Shown here piece after piece: positions 1 to 9,611 of a stretch of DNA of 64,000 nucleotides. The notes under the pieces were generated by a model, which was not told the origin of the DNA, searched no databases, and saw nothing but the letters and a program-made list of their open reading frames with translations. Source of the stretch: Acidocella sp. (lineage in GTDB: Bacteria > Pseudomonadota > Alphaproteobacteria > Acetobacterales > Acetobacteraceae). The DNA is taken from NCBI GenBank assembly GCA_031291755.1, contig JARLIK010000023.1:1-64000 (forward strand). The letters run 5' to 3'. Both the position numbers and the translations under genes were made by a program. Numbering within the stretch: the first letter of the stretch is position 1; every line of letters starts with the position of its first letter.

Positions 1-600
1 CGCGGCGAAGCGTTCCTCATCTGCGGCTCGCGAATCGCCGCGCAGCATCGCGGTATCGGTATCGCCGGGGCACACCGCATTCACCCTTATCCCTTGCCGG
101 GCATGGTCCGCCGCCAGTGAGCGTGTGAGCTGCACAATCGCGCCCTTGCTGGTGCCGTAAGCCAGCGCGTCATGGGCTGCCACCAGACCCCAGTCAGAGG
201 CCACATTCACAATCACACCGGATTTTTGCGCGGCCATCACCGGCACCACGGCGCGGCAGAGGCGAAACACGGCGGTCACATTCACCGCCATGATCGTATC
301 CCACTCAGCATCCGTGCAGGTGGCAACATCGCCGTTGAATAAAACTCCGGCGTTATTCACCAGCACATCCAGCCGGCCATGAATGCCAAGCGCCCATGTC
401 ACCAGCCTCTTAGCGGCCTTGGGAGCGGCAATATCCTGCGCTAAAAATTGCCCACCTAATTCCGCCGCCAAAGCCTTCCCCGCCGCCTCATTACGGCCCG
501 TGAGCAGTAATTTCGCACCACGTTCGGTAAACAACCGGGCGGTGGCCATCCCGATACCGGCCGTGGCCCCGGTGATCAGCGCTACTTTGCCTGTCAGCAT
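1..600 (-). CDS. SDR family oxidoreductase, 3' end outside window
   Basis: Reading the minus strand from an ATG at 598-600 gives MLTGKVALITGATAGIGMA, the N-terminal beta-alpha-beta Rossmann fold of a short-chain dehydrogenase/reductase with the TGxxxGxG cofactor motif. It is followed by an NRG-like segment (LLLTGRNEAAGKAL), as in classical SDRs. The frame stays open to the window edge, so about 200 residues are visible and the C-terminus is missing. The family makes NAD(P)-dependent oxidations or reductions of alcohols, sugars, steroids or acyl chains; the substrate cannot be told from sequence. A palindrome just upstream (621-638) may be its operator. Confidence 0.85.
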   Translation of the reverse strand, partial: MLTGKVALITGATAGIGMATARLFTERGAKLLLTGRNEAAGKALAAELGGQFLAQDIAAPKAAKRLVTWALGIHGRLDVLVNNAGVLFNGDVATCTDAEWDTIMAVNVTAVFRLCRAVVPVMAAQKSGVIVNVASDWGLVAAHDALAYGTSKGAIVQLTRSLAADHARQGIRVNAVCPGDTDTAMLRGDSRAADEERFAA

Positions 601-620
601 CACTCTAACCCCTTTGGAAA

Positions 621-638
621 AACCTGTGTTAACAGGTT
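621..638. promoter_or_regulatory. 18-bp palindrome upstream of the SDR gene, candidate operator
   Basis: AACCTGT, four bases (GTTA), ACAGGTT: two perfect 7-bp arms, 21 bp upstream of the ATG of the minus-strand SDR and inside the 76-bp gap between it and the nitroreductase stop. Size and symmetry fit a dimeric regulator of TetR or MarR type. No such regulator gene is visible in the window, so the assignment is an inference. Confidence 0.4.
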
Positions 639-676
639 CCCCCAAAGCCGGTTTGACAATTCAGTCTAACAAAGCC

Positions 677-1267
677 TCAAAACCCACCCTCGAAGGCAAT
701 CTCAGCCAACGGCTTGCGCGATGATGGGAATTCACGGGCCTGCAAAAATTCTGGCAACTGGTCTTTTGGTCCCAATTTGCCAATGACGATTCCGGCCTCG
801 ATCCGATAATCCTCAGGCACCTTCAGCTCAGTGCGGATTTTATCGAACTCGATGCCCACCATCCCATGCGCGTGCCACCCCAGCATGGTGGCCTGCAGCG
901 CCAGCGAACCCCAGGCGGCGCCCGCATCAAAGGAATGTGTATGTGAGGGCACCCGCGCATCCTTGCCCTGCACAGTCATGGTGGTTTCCGAGACCACAAA
1001 AATGATCGCCGAGGCGGTTTTGGCCCAGGATTGGTTGAATTCGTTCAGCAAATGCAAAAACTTGTCCCAATGGGCGTTATCGCGCGTTACGTACAAAAAC
1101 CGCCAGGGCTGCGAATTGTAGGATGACGGTGCCCAACGCGCCGCTTCCAAAATGGTGAATAACACATCCTGCGGCATCGCTTCACCGGTAAATGATCGCG
1201 GCGACCAACGATCGAGAAATACCTGCGCGACAGGATGGTCGGCGACACGGGGGGTTGAACTGGACAT
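677..1267 (-). CDS. nitroreductase family protein
   Basis: A 196-residue protein of the FMN-dependent nitroreductase superfamily. The N-terminal signature RWSPRSFTGEAMP and the segment EAARWAPSSYNSQPWRF form the FMN phosphate/ribose pocket. The C-terminal GKLGPKDQLP region is typical of the short single-domain subgroup. Such enzymes use NAD(P)H to reduce nitro groups, quinones or enones, acting in the cytoplasm as homodimers. I chose the ATG at 1267; an in-frame TTG one codon upstream is also possible. It lies upstream of the minus-strand SDR with a 76-bp gap that holds a palindrome, so the two may not share a transcript. The natural substrate is unknown. Confidence 0.88.
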   Translation of the reverse strand: MSSSTPRVADHPVAQVFLDRWSPRSFTGEAMPQDVLFTILEAARWAPSSYNSQPWRFLYVTRDNAHWDKFLHLLNEFNQSWAKTASAIIFVVSETTMTVQGKDARVPSHTHSFDAGAAWGSLALQATMLGWHAHGMVGIEFDKIRTELKVPEDYRIEAGIVIGKLGPKDQLPEFLQAREFPSSRKPLAEIAFEGGF

Positions 1268-1408
1268 CAATTAAGCGCTCCTAGCGAGGTTGTTATGCTT
1301 GATAAATGGTGATGACCCAAACCAAAATCAAAGCCAAACTTACGGCCGCCATTGCAGGTTCGGTGTAGAGGTTTAACGTTGAGGGTATAACAATTCGAGC
1401 GAGCCCTG

Positions 1409-2014
1409 ATGAGCGATCTCCCCGTCAACGAATTTCGCGCCGTGCCCTTACAAGGTAGGCATGTGCAACTATTGCCGCTGCACCCCAGCCATCATGACGG
1501 GCTGGTGGAAGCGGTGCGGGACGGCGAATTATGGCGGCTGTGGTACACTGCTATCCCAGCGCCGGAGGGCATGGCGGCTGAAATCGAGCGGCGGCTGGGC
1601 CTGCAGCAAAAGGGCTCCATGGCGCCGTTCACCGTACTGGATGCTGACGGTAAAATCGCCGGGATGACCACCTATATGAATATTGATTCCACCCAGCGGC
1701 GGGTGGAAATCGGCTCGACCTGGTATGCCAAACGGGTGCAGAAAAGCCCCCTGAACACCGAGGCTAAATTGCTGCTGCTCGGCCATGCGTTCGAGACGCT
1801 GGGCTGCATCGCGGTGGAGTTCCGTACGCATTTCTTCAACCAGGCCAGCCGCCGCGCGATTGAGCGGCTGGGCGCCAAGCTGGACGGCATATTGCGCCAG
1901 CACCAGCGCACCAAGGACGGCTCGCTGCGCGATACCTGCGTTTACAGCATCATCGCGCCGGAATGGCCGACCGTGAAGATGCATCTGCAATGGCAACTGG
2001 AAAAGCCGCGCTGA
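1409..2014 (+). CDS. GNAT family N-acetyltransferase (RimJ/RimL-like)
   Basis: A 201-residue protein with the layout of the RimJ/RimL branch of GNAT acetyltransferases. It has an N-terminal LxGRHVxLLPL strand, a central GMTTYMNIDSTQRRVEIGSTWY beta hairpin split across residues about 89-108, and the acetyl-CoA-binding helix region EAKLLLLGHAFETLGC. The closing segment FFNQASRRAIERLGAKLDG is the classic C-terminal motif (N..S..A...LGF/A). It should acetylate an amino group of a protein N-terminus or small molecule; the target is not predictable. It is divergent from the nitroreductase across a 141-bp region, with hisZ downstream after 75 bp. Confidence 0.87.
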   Translation: MSDLPVNEFRAVPLQGRHVQLLPLHPSHHDGLVEAVRDGELWRLWYTAIPAPEGMAAEIERRLGLQQKGSMAPFTVLDADGKIAGMTTYMNIDSTQRRVEIGSTWYAKRVQKSPLNTEAKLLLLGHAFETLGCIAVEFRTHFFNQASRRAIERLGAKLDGILRQHQRTKDGSLRDTCVYSIIAPEWPTVKMHLQWQLEKPR

Positions 2015-2089
2015 AAGCTGCCCTGCGGTCCGATAATTGGACGGGCGGCGTTACGGTGCTATAGCGCCGCGCCACTACAGACGGTTCCC

Positions 2090-3229
2090 ATGAACGAGTT
2101 GCCCACCAATCACCCTGCCCTGCTGCCCGCCGGCCTGCGCGACACGCTGCCGCCGGAGGCCGAGATCGAAGCAAAATCCGTTGAGACCATCATGGATTGC
2201 TTTGCCGCCCACGGGTACGCCCGGGTGAAAACCCCGCTGCTGGAGTTTGAAGACAGCCTGTTTGCCGGCTCGGGTGCCGCCACCGCCGAGCAAACCTTCC
2301 GGCTGATGGACCCGGAAAGCCAGCGCATGATGGGGCTGCGGGCCGATACCACCCCGCAAATTGGCCGGGTTGCCGCCACCCGCCTGGGTTCGGCCCCACG
2401 CCCGCTGCGTCTGGCCTATGCCGGGCAGTGCCTGCGGGTGCGCGGCTCGCATTTGCAGCCGGAGCGCCAGATTGCCCAGGCCGGGATCGAGCTGATCGGC
2501 GTGGATGCCGCCGAGGCGGACGCTGAAATCATCCTCACCGCCGCTGAGGCGCTGGCCGCCGTGGGCCTGCATCATATCAGCTTTGACCTAACCATCCCGC
2601 ATCTGGTGCTGCAATTGCTCGATGCCGATGTGGACCCCGCCCTCACCCGCGCTTTGGACCGCAAGGACAGCGCCGCCGTTGCCCAGCTTGGCGGCACCCA
2701 TACGGCGTTGCTGCTGCAATTGCTGGAAGCCTCCGGCACCGCCGCCCGCGCGATTCCGGCTTTGCTGGCGATCGACCTGCCCCCCGCCGCGCGTGCCCAT
2801 GCCGAGCGGATGGCGCAAACGGTGGCCGCCGTGGCCGCGCATAAGCCCGATTTAGCCCTCACCATCGACCCGGTGGAGTTCCGTGGCTACCGCTACCATA
2901 CCGGCATTTGCTTCACGGTGTTTGCCTCGGGCGAACAGGCCGAACTAGGCCGGGGCGGTCGCTATATGTGCGGCGATACCGAACCCGCAACCGGCATTAC
3001 CTTATACCCCGACACCATCGTGCAGGTGGCTCCAGCACCCGCCCTACGGCCGCGCATCTATTTGCCGTTCGGCACCAGCCCGGCGATCGCCGCCACCTTC
3101 CGGGCGCAGAATTTCGCCACCATACCCGGCCTGGCCGCGGTTGCCTCGGCCACCGGCGAGGCCGCAAGGTTGGGCTGCAAATATGTATTTTTTAACGGCG
3201 ACATCCATGCCGTCTCAGGGACCAAATAA
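2090..3229 (+). CDS. hisZ: ATP phosphoribosyltransferase regulatory subunit HisZ
   Basis: A 379-residue class II aminoacyl-tRNA-synthetase-like protein related to HisRS but lacking the anticodon-binding domain. Visible hallmarks are the N-terminal LLPAGLRDTLPPEAE, motif 2-like LRADTTPQIGRV and the YAGQCLRVRGSHLQPERQ segment, and the late GFRGYRYHTG/ELGRGGRY-type motif (here EFRGYRYHTGICF and ELGRGGRYM). HisZ assembles with the short-form HisG to make the hetero-octameric enzyme for the first step of histidine biosynthesis and carries its feedback control. hisG is not in the window. The stop codon directly abuts the purA ATG, so the two genes are co-transcribed; this hisZ-purA order recurs in alphaproteobacteria. 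Confidence 0.95.
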   Translation: MNELPTNHPALLPAGLRDTLPPEAEIEAKSVETIMDCFAAHGYARVKTPLLEFEDSLFAGSGAATAEQTFRLMDPESQRMMGLRADTTPQIGRVAATRLGSAPRPLRLAYAGQCLRVRGSHLQPERQIAQAGIELIGVDAAEADAEIILTAAEALAAVGLHHISFDLTIPHLVLQLLDADVDPALTRALDRKDSAAVAQLGGTHTALLLQLLEASGTAARAIPALLAIDLPPAARAHAERMAQTVAAVAAHKPDLALTIDPVEFRGYRYHTGICFTVFASGEQAELGRGGRYMCGDTEPATGITLYPDTIVQVAPAPALRPRIYLPFGTSPAIAATFRAQNFATIPGLAAVASATGEAARLGCKYVFFNGDIHAVSGTK

Positions 3230-4519
3230 ATGACAAACGTGACCATCATCGGAGCGCAGTGGGGCGACGAAGGCAAAGGCAAGGTCGTCGATTGGCTGGC
3301 CAGCCGCGCCGACATCGTGGTGCGCTTCCAGGGCGGGCATAATGCCGGGCATACGCTGGTGGTCGGCAATGAGACCTACAAGCTCTCGCTGCTGCCCTCA
3401 GGGCTGGTGCGCGGCAAATTGGGCATCATCGGCAATGGCGTGGTGATCGACCCGGCCGCACTCCTGGCCGAGATCGACCGCGTGACCGCACAAGGCTTGC
3501 TGGTATCGCCGGAGACCTTGCGGATTGCTGATAATGCCATCCTAATTCTCCCGCTGCATGCCGCCATCGACAGCGCCCGTGAAACCGCCCGGGGCGAGCG
3601 TAAAATCGGCACCACCGGCCGCGGCATTGGCCCGGCCTATGAGGATAAAGTGGCGCGGCGCGCCATTCGGGTGTGTGATCTGGCCGAGCCGGAAACCCTC
3701 GCCGCCAAGCTTGACGAGCTTTTGCTCCACCACAACACGCTGCTGGCCGGGTTGGGCGCGCCAACCTTCAATAAGGAAGAACTGCTGGCCAGCCTGCTGG
3801 CTTTGGCGCCGCGCATTCTGCCCTACGCCGAGCCGGTATGGGAGCGCCTCGCCATCGCCAAACGCGCCGGGGAGCGCATTTTGTTTGAAGGCGCACAGGC
3901 CGTGATGCTGGATGTGGACCACGGCACCTACCCGTTTGTTACCTCCTCCAACACCGTGGCGGGCACGGCGGCTTCCGGCTCCGGCGTTGGCCCCGGCACT
4001 GTGGGGCGCGTACTCGGCATCGCCAAAGCCTATTGCACCCGTGTTGGCTCCGGCCCGTTCCCGACCGAACTGCATGACGATACCGGCCGCCTGCTCGGTG
4101 AGCGTGGCCATGAGTTTGGCACGGTGACAGGCCGCAAGCGCCGCTGCGGCTGGTTTGACGCCGCTTTGGTGCGCCAAGCCGTGAAGGTCGGCGGGATCGA
4201 CGGGATCGCGCTGACCAAGCTCGACGTGCTGGACGGCTTCGCTGAGCTGCGGATCGGCGTTGGCTACACCATCAACGGCAAGGCCTATAAACATCTGCCC
4301 GCCGGGGTTGCCGCCCAAGCCGCCGCCACACCGATTTATGAAACCCTCGAAGGCTGGTCCGGCTCCACCCGGGGTGCCCGCACCTGGGCGGATTTGCCGG
4401 CGCAGGCGATCAAATACGTCAAGCATATCGAGGAACTCATCGAAGCCCCGGTGACCTTGCTCTCCACCAGCCCGGAACGCGACGACACGATTTTGATGCA
4501 AGACCCGTTCGCGGATTGA
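3230..4519 (+). CDS. purA: adenylosuccinate synthetase
   Basis: A 429-residue PurA, the usual bacterial length. It condenses IMP with aspartate using GTP to form adenylosuccinate, the first committed step to AMP. The N-terminal [16 protein letters not shown] phosphate loop with catalytic Asp, the [10 protein letters not shown] motif with catalytic His, [17 protein letters not shown], and the C-terminal [12 protein letters not shown] and [12 protein letters not shown] segments are all present. The first base of its ATG follows the last base of the hisZ stop. The stop lies 11 bp before the ATG of the following SDR. Confidence 0.97.
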   Translation: MTNVTIIGAQWGDEGKGKVVDWLASRADIVVRFQGGHNAGHTLVVGNETYKLSLLPSGLVRGKLGIIGNGVVIDPAALLAEIDRVTAQGLLVSPETLRIADNAILILPLHAAIDSARETARGERKIGTTGRGIGPAYEDKVARRAIRVCDLAEPETLAAKLDELLLHHNTLLAGLGAPTFNKEELLASLLALAPRILPYAEPVWERLAIAKRAGERILFEGAQAVMLDVDHGTYPFVTSSNTVAGTAASGSGVGPGTVGRVLGIAKAYCTRVGSGPFPTELHDDTGRLLGERGHEFGTVTGRKRRCGWFDAALVRQAVKVGGIDGIALTKLDVLDGFAELRIGVGYTINGKAYKHLPAGVAAQAAATPIYETLEGWSGSTRGARTWADLPAQAIKYVKHIEELIEAPVTLLSTSPERDDTILMQDPFAD

Positions 4520-4530
4520 ACGGCCAAACA

Positions 4531-5235
4531 ATGAGCACGAGGCAGCGGGTTCTTATTACGGGGGGTGCTTCCGGCATTGGCCGCGCCACCGCTGAGCGCT
4601 GCTTGGCGGATGGTTACGAGGTCATCATCATCGACCGTGAAGGCGACGGGATCATTGCCGATTTATCTGATGCGTCCGCCACGCTCGCAGCCCTTGAAAC
4701 GGCGTTGCAGGGCGGGCCGATTACGCGGCTGGTGAATAACGTAGGGATTGTGCGGCCCGGACGCATTGAGGACCAAACTCTGGCCGACCTGGACGCTGCC
4801 GTATCGCTGAATGTCCGCTGCGCGTTGCAATGCGTGCAAGCCTTGCTGCCCGGCATGAAAGCCGCAGGGTTTGGACGAATTGTTAATATCTCGTCGCGGG
4901 CGGCGTTGGGTAAGGAGATGCGCACCGTTTATGCGGCAACCAAGGCCGCGCTGATCGGCATGGTGAAAGTTTGGGCGCTGGAACTTGGGGAGCACGGCAT
5001 CACTGCCAACGCGATCGGCCCTGGCCCCATCCGCACACCATTGTTTGAAAAAGCCAACCCACCGGACAGCCCGCTGACACAAGCCATCATCAAGGGCATT
5101 CCTGTGCGGCGTATGGGCGAGCCCGAGGACATCGCCCATGCGGTTGCGTTTTTACTTGATGCCTGCAGCGGCTTTATAACCGGCCAGACACTTTACGTGT
5201 GCGGCGGCATGACCGTGGGCGCCGCCAGCAGCTAA
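4531..5235 (+). CDS. SDR family oxidoreductase
   Basis: A 234-residue classical SDR: GGASGIGRATAERCL cofactor motif, NNVGI (NNAG equivalent), the Ser of NISSRAALG and the YAATK Tyr/Lys pair, then GPGPIRTPLF after the active site and a C-terminal ITGQTLYVCGGM. All catalytic residues are present, so it should be an active NAD(P)H oxidoreductase of the FabG/3-oxoacyl-ACP reductase-like type. I used the ATG at 4531; a TTG at 4516 overlapping the purA stop would add five residues. Being 11 bp behind purA suggests co-transcription, but no metabolic link to purine synthesis is evident. Confidence 0.88.
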   Translation: MSTRQRVLITGGASGIGRATAERCLADGYEVIIIDREGDGIIADLSDASATLAALETALQGGPITRLVNNVGIVRPGRIEDQTLADLDAAVSLNVRCALQCVQALLPGMKAAGFGRIVNISSRAALGKEMRTVYAATKAALIGMVKVWALELGEHGITANAIGPGPIRTPLFEKANPPDSPLTQAIIKGIPVRRMGEPEDIAHAVAFLLDACSGFITGQTLYVCGGMTVGAASS

Positions 5236-5236
5236 A

Positions 5237-6031
5237 TTATTTAGCCGCCGCCACAGCCCGTTTTGCCATAACGCCCACCAGATGCGCCCGGTAGGCTGCG
5301 CTGCCGTGGATATCAGCGTTCATGTCACCAACTGGCGTGGCGATGCCGTTCAACGCATCCGGGGTGAATGACTTTGCCAATGCCGCCTCGAATGCCGCAT
5401 GGCGGAATACGCCGTTCTGGCCGGCACCAGTCACCGCAACCCGCACGCCGCCTGCGGTTTTGGCAACAAACACGCCCACCATGGCGTAGCGCGACGCCGG
5501 GTTGGCGAATTTCGCGTAGGCAGCTTTTTCAGGAATCGGGAACTGTACTTCGGTGATGATCTCACCGGGATTCAGCGCTGTGGTGAACATGCCCTGGAAA
5601 TAATCATCGGTGGCAATGCTGCGCTCGTTGGTTTTGATGGTGGCACCCAAAGCCAGCACCGCAGAAGGGTAGCAGGCCGAGGGGTCATTATTGGCGAGCG
5701 AGCCGCCGATGGTGCCACGGTAACGCACCTGCCGGTCACCGATGTTGCCAGCAAGCTCAGCCAGCGCCGGAATGGCTTTTTTCACATCAGCTGAGGCCGC
5801 CACGCTCCCGTGCGGGGTCATCGCCCCAATCATCAGCTTGCCACCTTCAAGTTTGATATAATTCAAACCAAGGGCGGAGAGATCAACCACGGTTGAGGGC
5901 TTGTTAAGCCGCTGCTTGAGTACCGGGATGAAGGTCATGCCGCCGGCCAGCGCTTTGGCCTCGGCATCAGCGCCCAGCGCCTTCGCGGCATCGGCGAGGC
6001 TGGCAGGTTTGGCATAAGTGAAATCATACAT
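5237..6031 (-). CDS. molybdenum hydroxylase FAD-binding (medium) subunit, CoxM-like
   Basis: A 264-residue protein of the CO dehydrogenase/xanthine dehydrogenase medium subunit family. MYDFTYAKPASLADAAKAL at the start, the FAD pyrophosphate loop AGGMTFIPVLKQRL, and the second FAD motif GGSLANNDPSA (consensus TIGGxxxxxDPA) with preceding RYRGTIGG are visible. This subunit passes electrons from the Fe-S subunit to a quinone or other acceptor through FAD. It is the last gene of the minus-strand S-L-M operon, 11 bp behind the large-chain stop, with GGAG seven bases before its ATG. Confidence 0.92.
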   Translation of the reverse strand: MYDFTYAKPASLADAAKALGADAEAKALAGGMTFIPVLKQRLNKPSTVVDLSALGLNYIKLEGGKLMIGAMTPHGSVAASADVKKAIPALAELAGNIGDRQVRYRGTIGGSLANNDPSACYPSAVLALGATIKTNERSIATDDYFQGMFTTALNPGEIITEVQFPIPEKAAYAKFANPASRYAMVGVFVAKTAGGVRVAVTGAGQNGVFRHAAFEAALAKSFTPDALNGIATPVGDMNADIHGSAAYRAHLVGVMAKRAVAAAK

Positions 6032-6042
6032 GGTTGCGCTCC

Positions 6043-8418
6043 TTACTCGGCTGCCATTTTCGGATGATAGGCGTCGATCAACGCCCAGATTTTAGCGGGC
6101 GTGGCCGGCATGTCGACATGCCGCACACCATAATCGCGCAGCGCATCCACCACCGCATTGATCACCGCTGGGGGTGAGCCAATGGCTCCCACTTCGCCAA
6201 CACCCTTCGAGCCCAGCGGGTTGTGAGTGCACAGCGTGACCTCCATCCCCACTGAGATATTAGGAATATCATCAGCCCGCGGCATGGTGTAATCCATCAT
6301 CGAGCCGGAGAGTAACTGCCCGCTCTCATCATAGATCGCGTGCTCCAGCAGCGCCTGGCCGATACCCTGCGCGATGCCGCCTTGCACCTGACCCTCCACG
6401 ATCATCGGGTTGATCACCCGGCCGATGTCATCGACCGCCGTGAAGCTGATCATACTGACCGTGCCGGTATCGGGGTCGATCTCCACCTCAGCGATATGGC
6501 AGCCACCCGGATAGGTGAAGTTTTTCGGGTCATAAAACGCGGTCTCTTCAAGCCCAGGCTCCAGCTCCTCGATCGGGTAGTTGTGCGGCACATAAGCCGT
6601 GAGCGCAATTTCGCCGAAGGTTTTGGCTTTATCGGTGCCCACCACTGAGAATTTGCCATCCTTGAATTCGATGTCATGCACATCGGCTTCCATCAGATGT
6701 GCGGCGATTTTTTTGCCCTTGTCGATAATTTTATCCATGGCTTTCACCATTGCCGAACCACCGACCGAGAGCGAGCGGCTGCCATAGGTGCCCATACCGA
6801 ACGGCACCTTGCCAGTATCGCCATGCACGATGTCGATCATGTCATGCGCAACACCAAGCTGCTCCGACACCAACTGCGCGAAGGTGGTCTCATGCCCCTG
6901 GCCATGGCTATGCGCACCGGTAAACACCGTGACACTGCCGGTAGGATGCACGCGGATGTTAGCGACCTCATACAAGCCGGCGCGGGCACCGAGTGCGCCC
7001 GCCACCGCGGAGGGCGCAATGCCGCAGGCTTCGACGTAGGTTGAAATACCAATGCCACGCAGCTTGCCTTTGGCAGCCGATGCCTTGCGGCGGGCTTCAA
7101 ACCCGGCATAGTCGGCGGCCTTCAAACAGCCATCAAAGGTGGCCATGTAATCACCGCTGTCATATTGCAAAGCGATTGGTGTTTGATACGGGAACGCCTC
7201 CTTCGGGATGAAATTCTTTTTACGGATTTCCACTCTGTCCATGTTCATCTCACGCGCCGCCACATCGACGATGCGCTCCAGCAGGAACGTCGCCTCCGGT
7301 CGGCCTGCACCGCGGTACGCATCCACCGGCACGGTGTTGGTGAACACGGCTTTCACCTCAGCATAAATCGCCGGGGTTTTATAAACGCCCGCCAGCAGGG
7401 TGGCCGAAAGATAGGTGGGGACCGACGGCGCGAAGGTGGAAAGATACGCGCCCATATTCGCCTGGGTATTCACTTTCAGCGCCAGAAAATGCCCTTCGGC
7501 ATCGAGCGCCAATTCGGCGGTGGAAATATGATCACGTCCATGCGCGTCAGTGATGAAGGCTTCGGTGCGGTCAGCGGTCCATTTGATCGGCCGCTTCACC
7601 TTGCCCGCCGCCCAGGTGAGAGCGGCTTCCTCGGCATAATGGAAAATTTTCGAGCCAAAACCACCGCCCACATCAGGGGCTACCACCCGCAGTTTATGCT
7701 CGGGGATGGAGAGCACAAACGCGCCCATCAGCAGCCGGATCACATGCGGGTTCTGGCTGGTGGTGTAGAGCGTATATTCACCCGATGACACATCGTAATC
7801 ACCAATCGCGGCACGAGGCTCCATGGCGTTGGGCACCAGCCGGTTATTCACCAGATCCAGCCGCACGATTTTATGCGCCTTGGCAAAACCCGCTTCAACA
7901 GCGGCTTTGTCACCGATATGCCAATCGAAGCAGATATTGCCAGCCGCTTCATCATGCACCAGCGGCGCACCGGCGGCCAAAGCCGCGGTCAGGCCGGCCA
8001 CAGCAGGCAGCGTTTCAATGTCCAGAATAATCGCCTCGGCAGCGTCCTTGGCCTGCTGTTTGGTCTCAGCCACCACCATCGCAATCGGATCACCGACATG
8101 GCGCACTTTCCCGGCGGCCAGCACCGGGTGCCGCGGCTCCACCATCGGTGTGCCATCCTTGCTATGAATTTGCCAGCCGCAGGGAATACCGCCAACACCG
8201 GTGAAATCATCGCCGGTGAAAATCGCCACCACGCCGGGCATTTTTAGTGCTGCACTGATATCAACCTTGTTGAGTTTCCCATGCGGCACATCCGAGCGCA
8301 GGAAATGCGCGAAGGTCTGACCCGGACGATTCATATCGTCCACATAATTACCGCGCCCGGAGAGAAACCTAAGGTCTTCCTTGCGTTTAACCGAAGCACC
8401 GATGCCATCAACAACCAT
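6043..8418 (-). CDS. molybdopterin-binding large subunit, form II CO-dehydrogenase-like (CoxL family)
   Basis: A 791-residue xanthine oxidase-family large chain that carries the Mo-cytosine dinucleotide cofactor. The N-terminus [19 protein letters not shown] is the usual CoxL/CutL opening. GGGFGSK and the [12 protein letters not shown] motif of the active-site loop are visible, and [20 protein letters not shown] carries the catalytic Glu near the C-terminus. True aerobic CO dehydrogenase (form I) has the AYXCSFR loop with the Cu-ligand Cys; this protein has AYRGAGR, the form II signature, so CO oxidation should not be assumed. Substrate could be an aldehyde, purine or heterocycle. AAGGAAA lies seven bases before the ATG. 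No CoxD/E/F/G maturation genes are visible nearby. Confidence 0.9.
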   Translation of the reverse strand: MVVDGIGASVKRKEDLRFLSGRGNYVDDMNRPGQTFAHFLRSDVPHGKLNKVDISAALKMPGVVAIFTGDDFTGVGGIPCGWQIHSKDGTPMVEPRHPVLAAGKVRHVGDPIAMVVAETKQQAKDAAEAIILDIETLPAVAGLTAALAAGAPLVHDEAAGNICFDWHIGDKAAVEAGFAKAHKIVRLDLVNNRLVPNAMEPRAAIGDYDVSSGEYTLYTTSQNPHVIRLLMGAFVLSIPEHKLRVVAPDVGGGFGSKIFHYAEEAALTWAAGKVKRPIKWTADRTEAFITDAHGRDHISTAELALDAEGHFLALKVNTQANMGAYLSTFAPSVPTYLSATLLAGVYKTPAIYAEVKAVFTNTVPVDAYRGAGRPEATFLLERIVDVAAREMNMDRVEIRKKNFIPKEAFPYQTPIALQYDSGDYMATFDGCLKAADYAGFEARRKASAAKGKLRGIGISTYVEACGIAPSAVAGALGARAGLYEVANIRVHPTGSVTVFTGAHSHGQGHETTFAQLVSEQLGVAHDMIDIVHGDTGKVPFGMGTYGSRSLSVGGSAMVKAMDKIIDKGKKIAAHLMEADVHDIEFKDGKFSVVGTDKAKTFGEIALTAYVPHNYPIEELEPGLEETAFYDPKNFTYPGGCHIAEVEIDPDTGTVSMISFTAVDDIGRVINPMIVEGQVQGGIAQGIGQALLEHAIYDESGQLLSGSMMDYTMPRADDIPNISVGMEVTLCTHNPLGSKGVGEVGAIGSPPAVINAVVDALRDYGVRHVDMPATPAKIWALIDAYHPKMAAE

Positions 8419-8500
8419 GTTCGTTTCCTTTTTTTATGGGACGCATTTTGGGAGCTAGGGACGCCATGGAATTTGTCACCCCACAGCGCCGCCTTAAATT

Positions 8501-8998
8501 TTACTCAGCCGCGACGGGCAAAGCCTTGTTGTGCATCAGCGGCCAGGCGGCGGCGATGGCTTTGACGATGTTGTGATACCCGGTGCAGCGGCACAGATTA
8601 CCCTCCAGCCCATGCCGGATTTGCTCTTCGCTCAAACCTTCCGGGTGGGTCTCCACCAGATCGATGGCGCTCATCACCATGCCGGGCGTGCAGTAGCCGC
8701 ATTGCAGGGCATGGTATTCCCGAAACATCGCCTGCATCGGGTGCAAACTGCCATCGGCATTCACCAAGCCTTCGATCGTCAGCACGTTGGCGCCGTCCGC
8801 CTGCACCGCCAGCATGGTGCAAGACTTCACCGACATGCCATCAACCTGCACCGTGCAGGCGCCGCACTGGCTGGTGTCACACCCTACATGGGTGCCGGTG
8901 AGGTGCAGTTTATCACGCAGCAATTCCACCAATAAGGTGCGGGCTTCAACGGTCGCAGATGCTGGTTTGCCGTTCACGGTGAGACTGATCTGGGGCAC
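8501..8998 (-). CDS. molybdenum hydroxylase [2Fe-2S] small subunit, CoxS-like
   Basis: A 165-residue protein with two [2Fe-2S] centres: the plant-ferredoxin-type set in [16 protein letters not shown]...C and the alpha-helical set in CGYCTPGM...CRCTGYHNI. It shuttles electrons from the Mo centre to the FAD subunit. The reading frame extends upstream, but a perfect GGAGG (9004-9008) stands five bases before a GTG at 8998, giving [13 protein letters not shown], the usual family N-terminus, so this start is chosen. It is the first gene of the S-L-M operon. A promoter should lie in the 132-bp stretch towards the divergent GtrA-like gene, though none is obvious. Confidence 0.92.
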   Translation of the reverse strand: MPQISLTVNGKPASATVEARTLLVELLRDKLHLTGTHVGCDTSQCGACTVQVDGMSVKSCTMLAVQADGANVLTIEGLVNADGSLHPMQAMFREYHALQCGYCTPGMVMSAIDLVETHPEGLSEEQIRHGLEGNLCRCTGYHNIVKAIAAAWPLMHNKALPVAAE

Positions 8999-9130
8999 TT
9001 GAACCTCCGTAATTTTTTGAGAACTGGTGGGGCCATCTGAACCGGGGTTGCCGTTCACGTCAAGCCACACGGTCAGATGGTGTAAGCCGCCCCCTTGCCG
9101 GTACGGCAATCGTTAGCTACCGCATCTGGC

Positions 9131-9583
9131 ATGATTGAAAAAACCTCATCCGGCTGGCTGGGAATGCAATGGAACCGGCTGGCCGCGGCGGCGGCGCGGT
9201 TGAATATCAGTGAGGATTTCATCCGCTTCGGCGTGGTCGGCACTATGGGTTTTTGCTGGGATACCGCCACAGTTTACGCACTCAAGGGTTTTATCAATCT
9301 CTACGCCGCCGGGGCTGCCGGATTTTTCGTGGCAGCCACCGCCAACTGGGCGGCCAACCGGTTCTGGACCTTTGCCCACAAGGACCACGGCGCCATGCAT
9401 GTGCAATGGGCGAAATTTCTGGCCGCCAACGCCGTGGGGTTTGTGTTCAATCGTGGCAGTTTTTTCATTTTGATCACGGTGAGTTTATTATGCCGGCGCC
9501 AACCGGTGTACGCCATCATCACCGGGTCATTCGCCGGGTTGACGTTCAATTATTTCCTTTCCAAGCGGTATGTTTTCACCTAA
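9131..9583 (+). CDS. GtrA-like membrane protein
   Basis: About 150 residues with four hydrophobic segments. The family signature FIRFGVVGTMGFCWDTATVY opens the protein, NWAANRFWTF follows the second segment, and FNYFLSKRYVFT closes it. GtrA/DPMS2-like proteins help flip or retain lipid-linked sugars (undecaprenyl-phosphate glycosyl carriers) for cell-surface glycosylation. The ATG at 9131 is used; an earlier TTG at 9095 is possible but has no ribosome site. A family 2 glycosyltransferase starts 28 bp downstream, a sensible partner. Confidence 0.85.
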   Translation: MIEKTSSGWLGMQWNRLAAAAARLNISEDFIRFGVVGTMGFCWDTATVYALKGFINLYAAGAAGFFVAATANWAANRFWTFAHKDHGAMHVQWAKFLAANAVGFVFNRGSFFILITVSLLCRRQPVYAIITGSFAGLTFNYFLSKRYVFT

Positions 9584-9611
9584 ATCAACCTAAAGATGTA
9601 TTGAGGTTGAT

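Noticed and set aside
3542-4531. A 329-codon open frame antisense to purA
   Set aside because: No domain or start signal; covers the conserved purA sequence.
7165-7788. A 207-codon open frame antisense to the CoxL-like gene
   Set aside because: Low-complexity translation, no ribosome site, wholly inside the large-chain gene.
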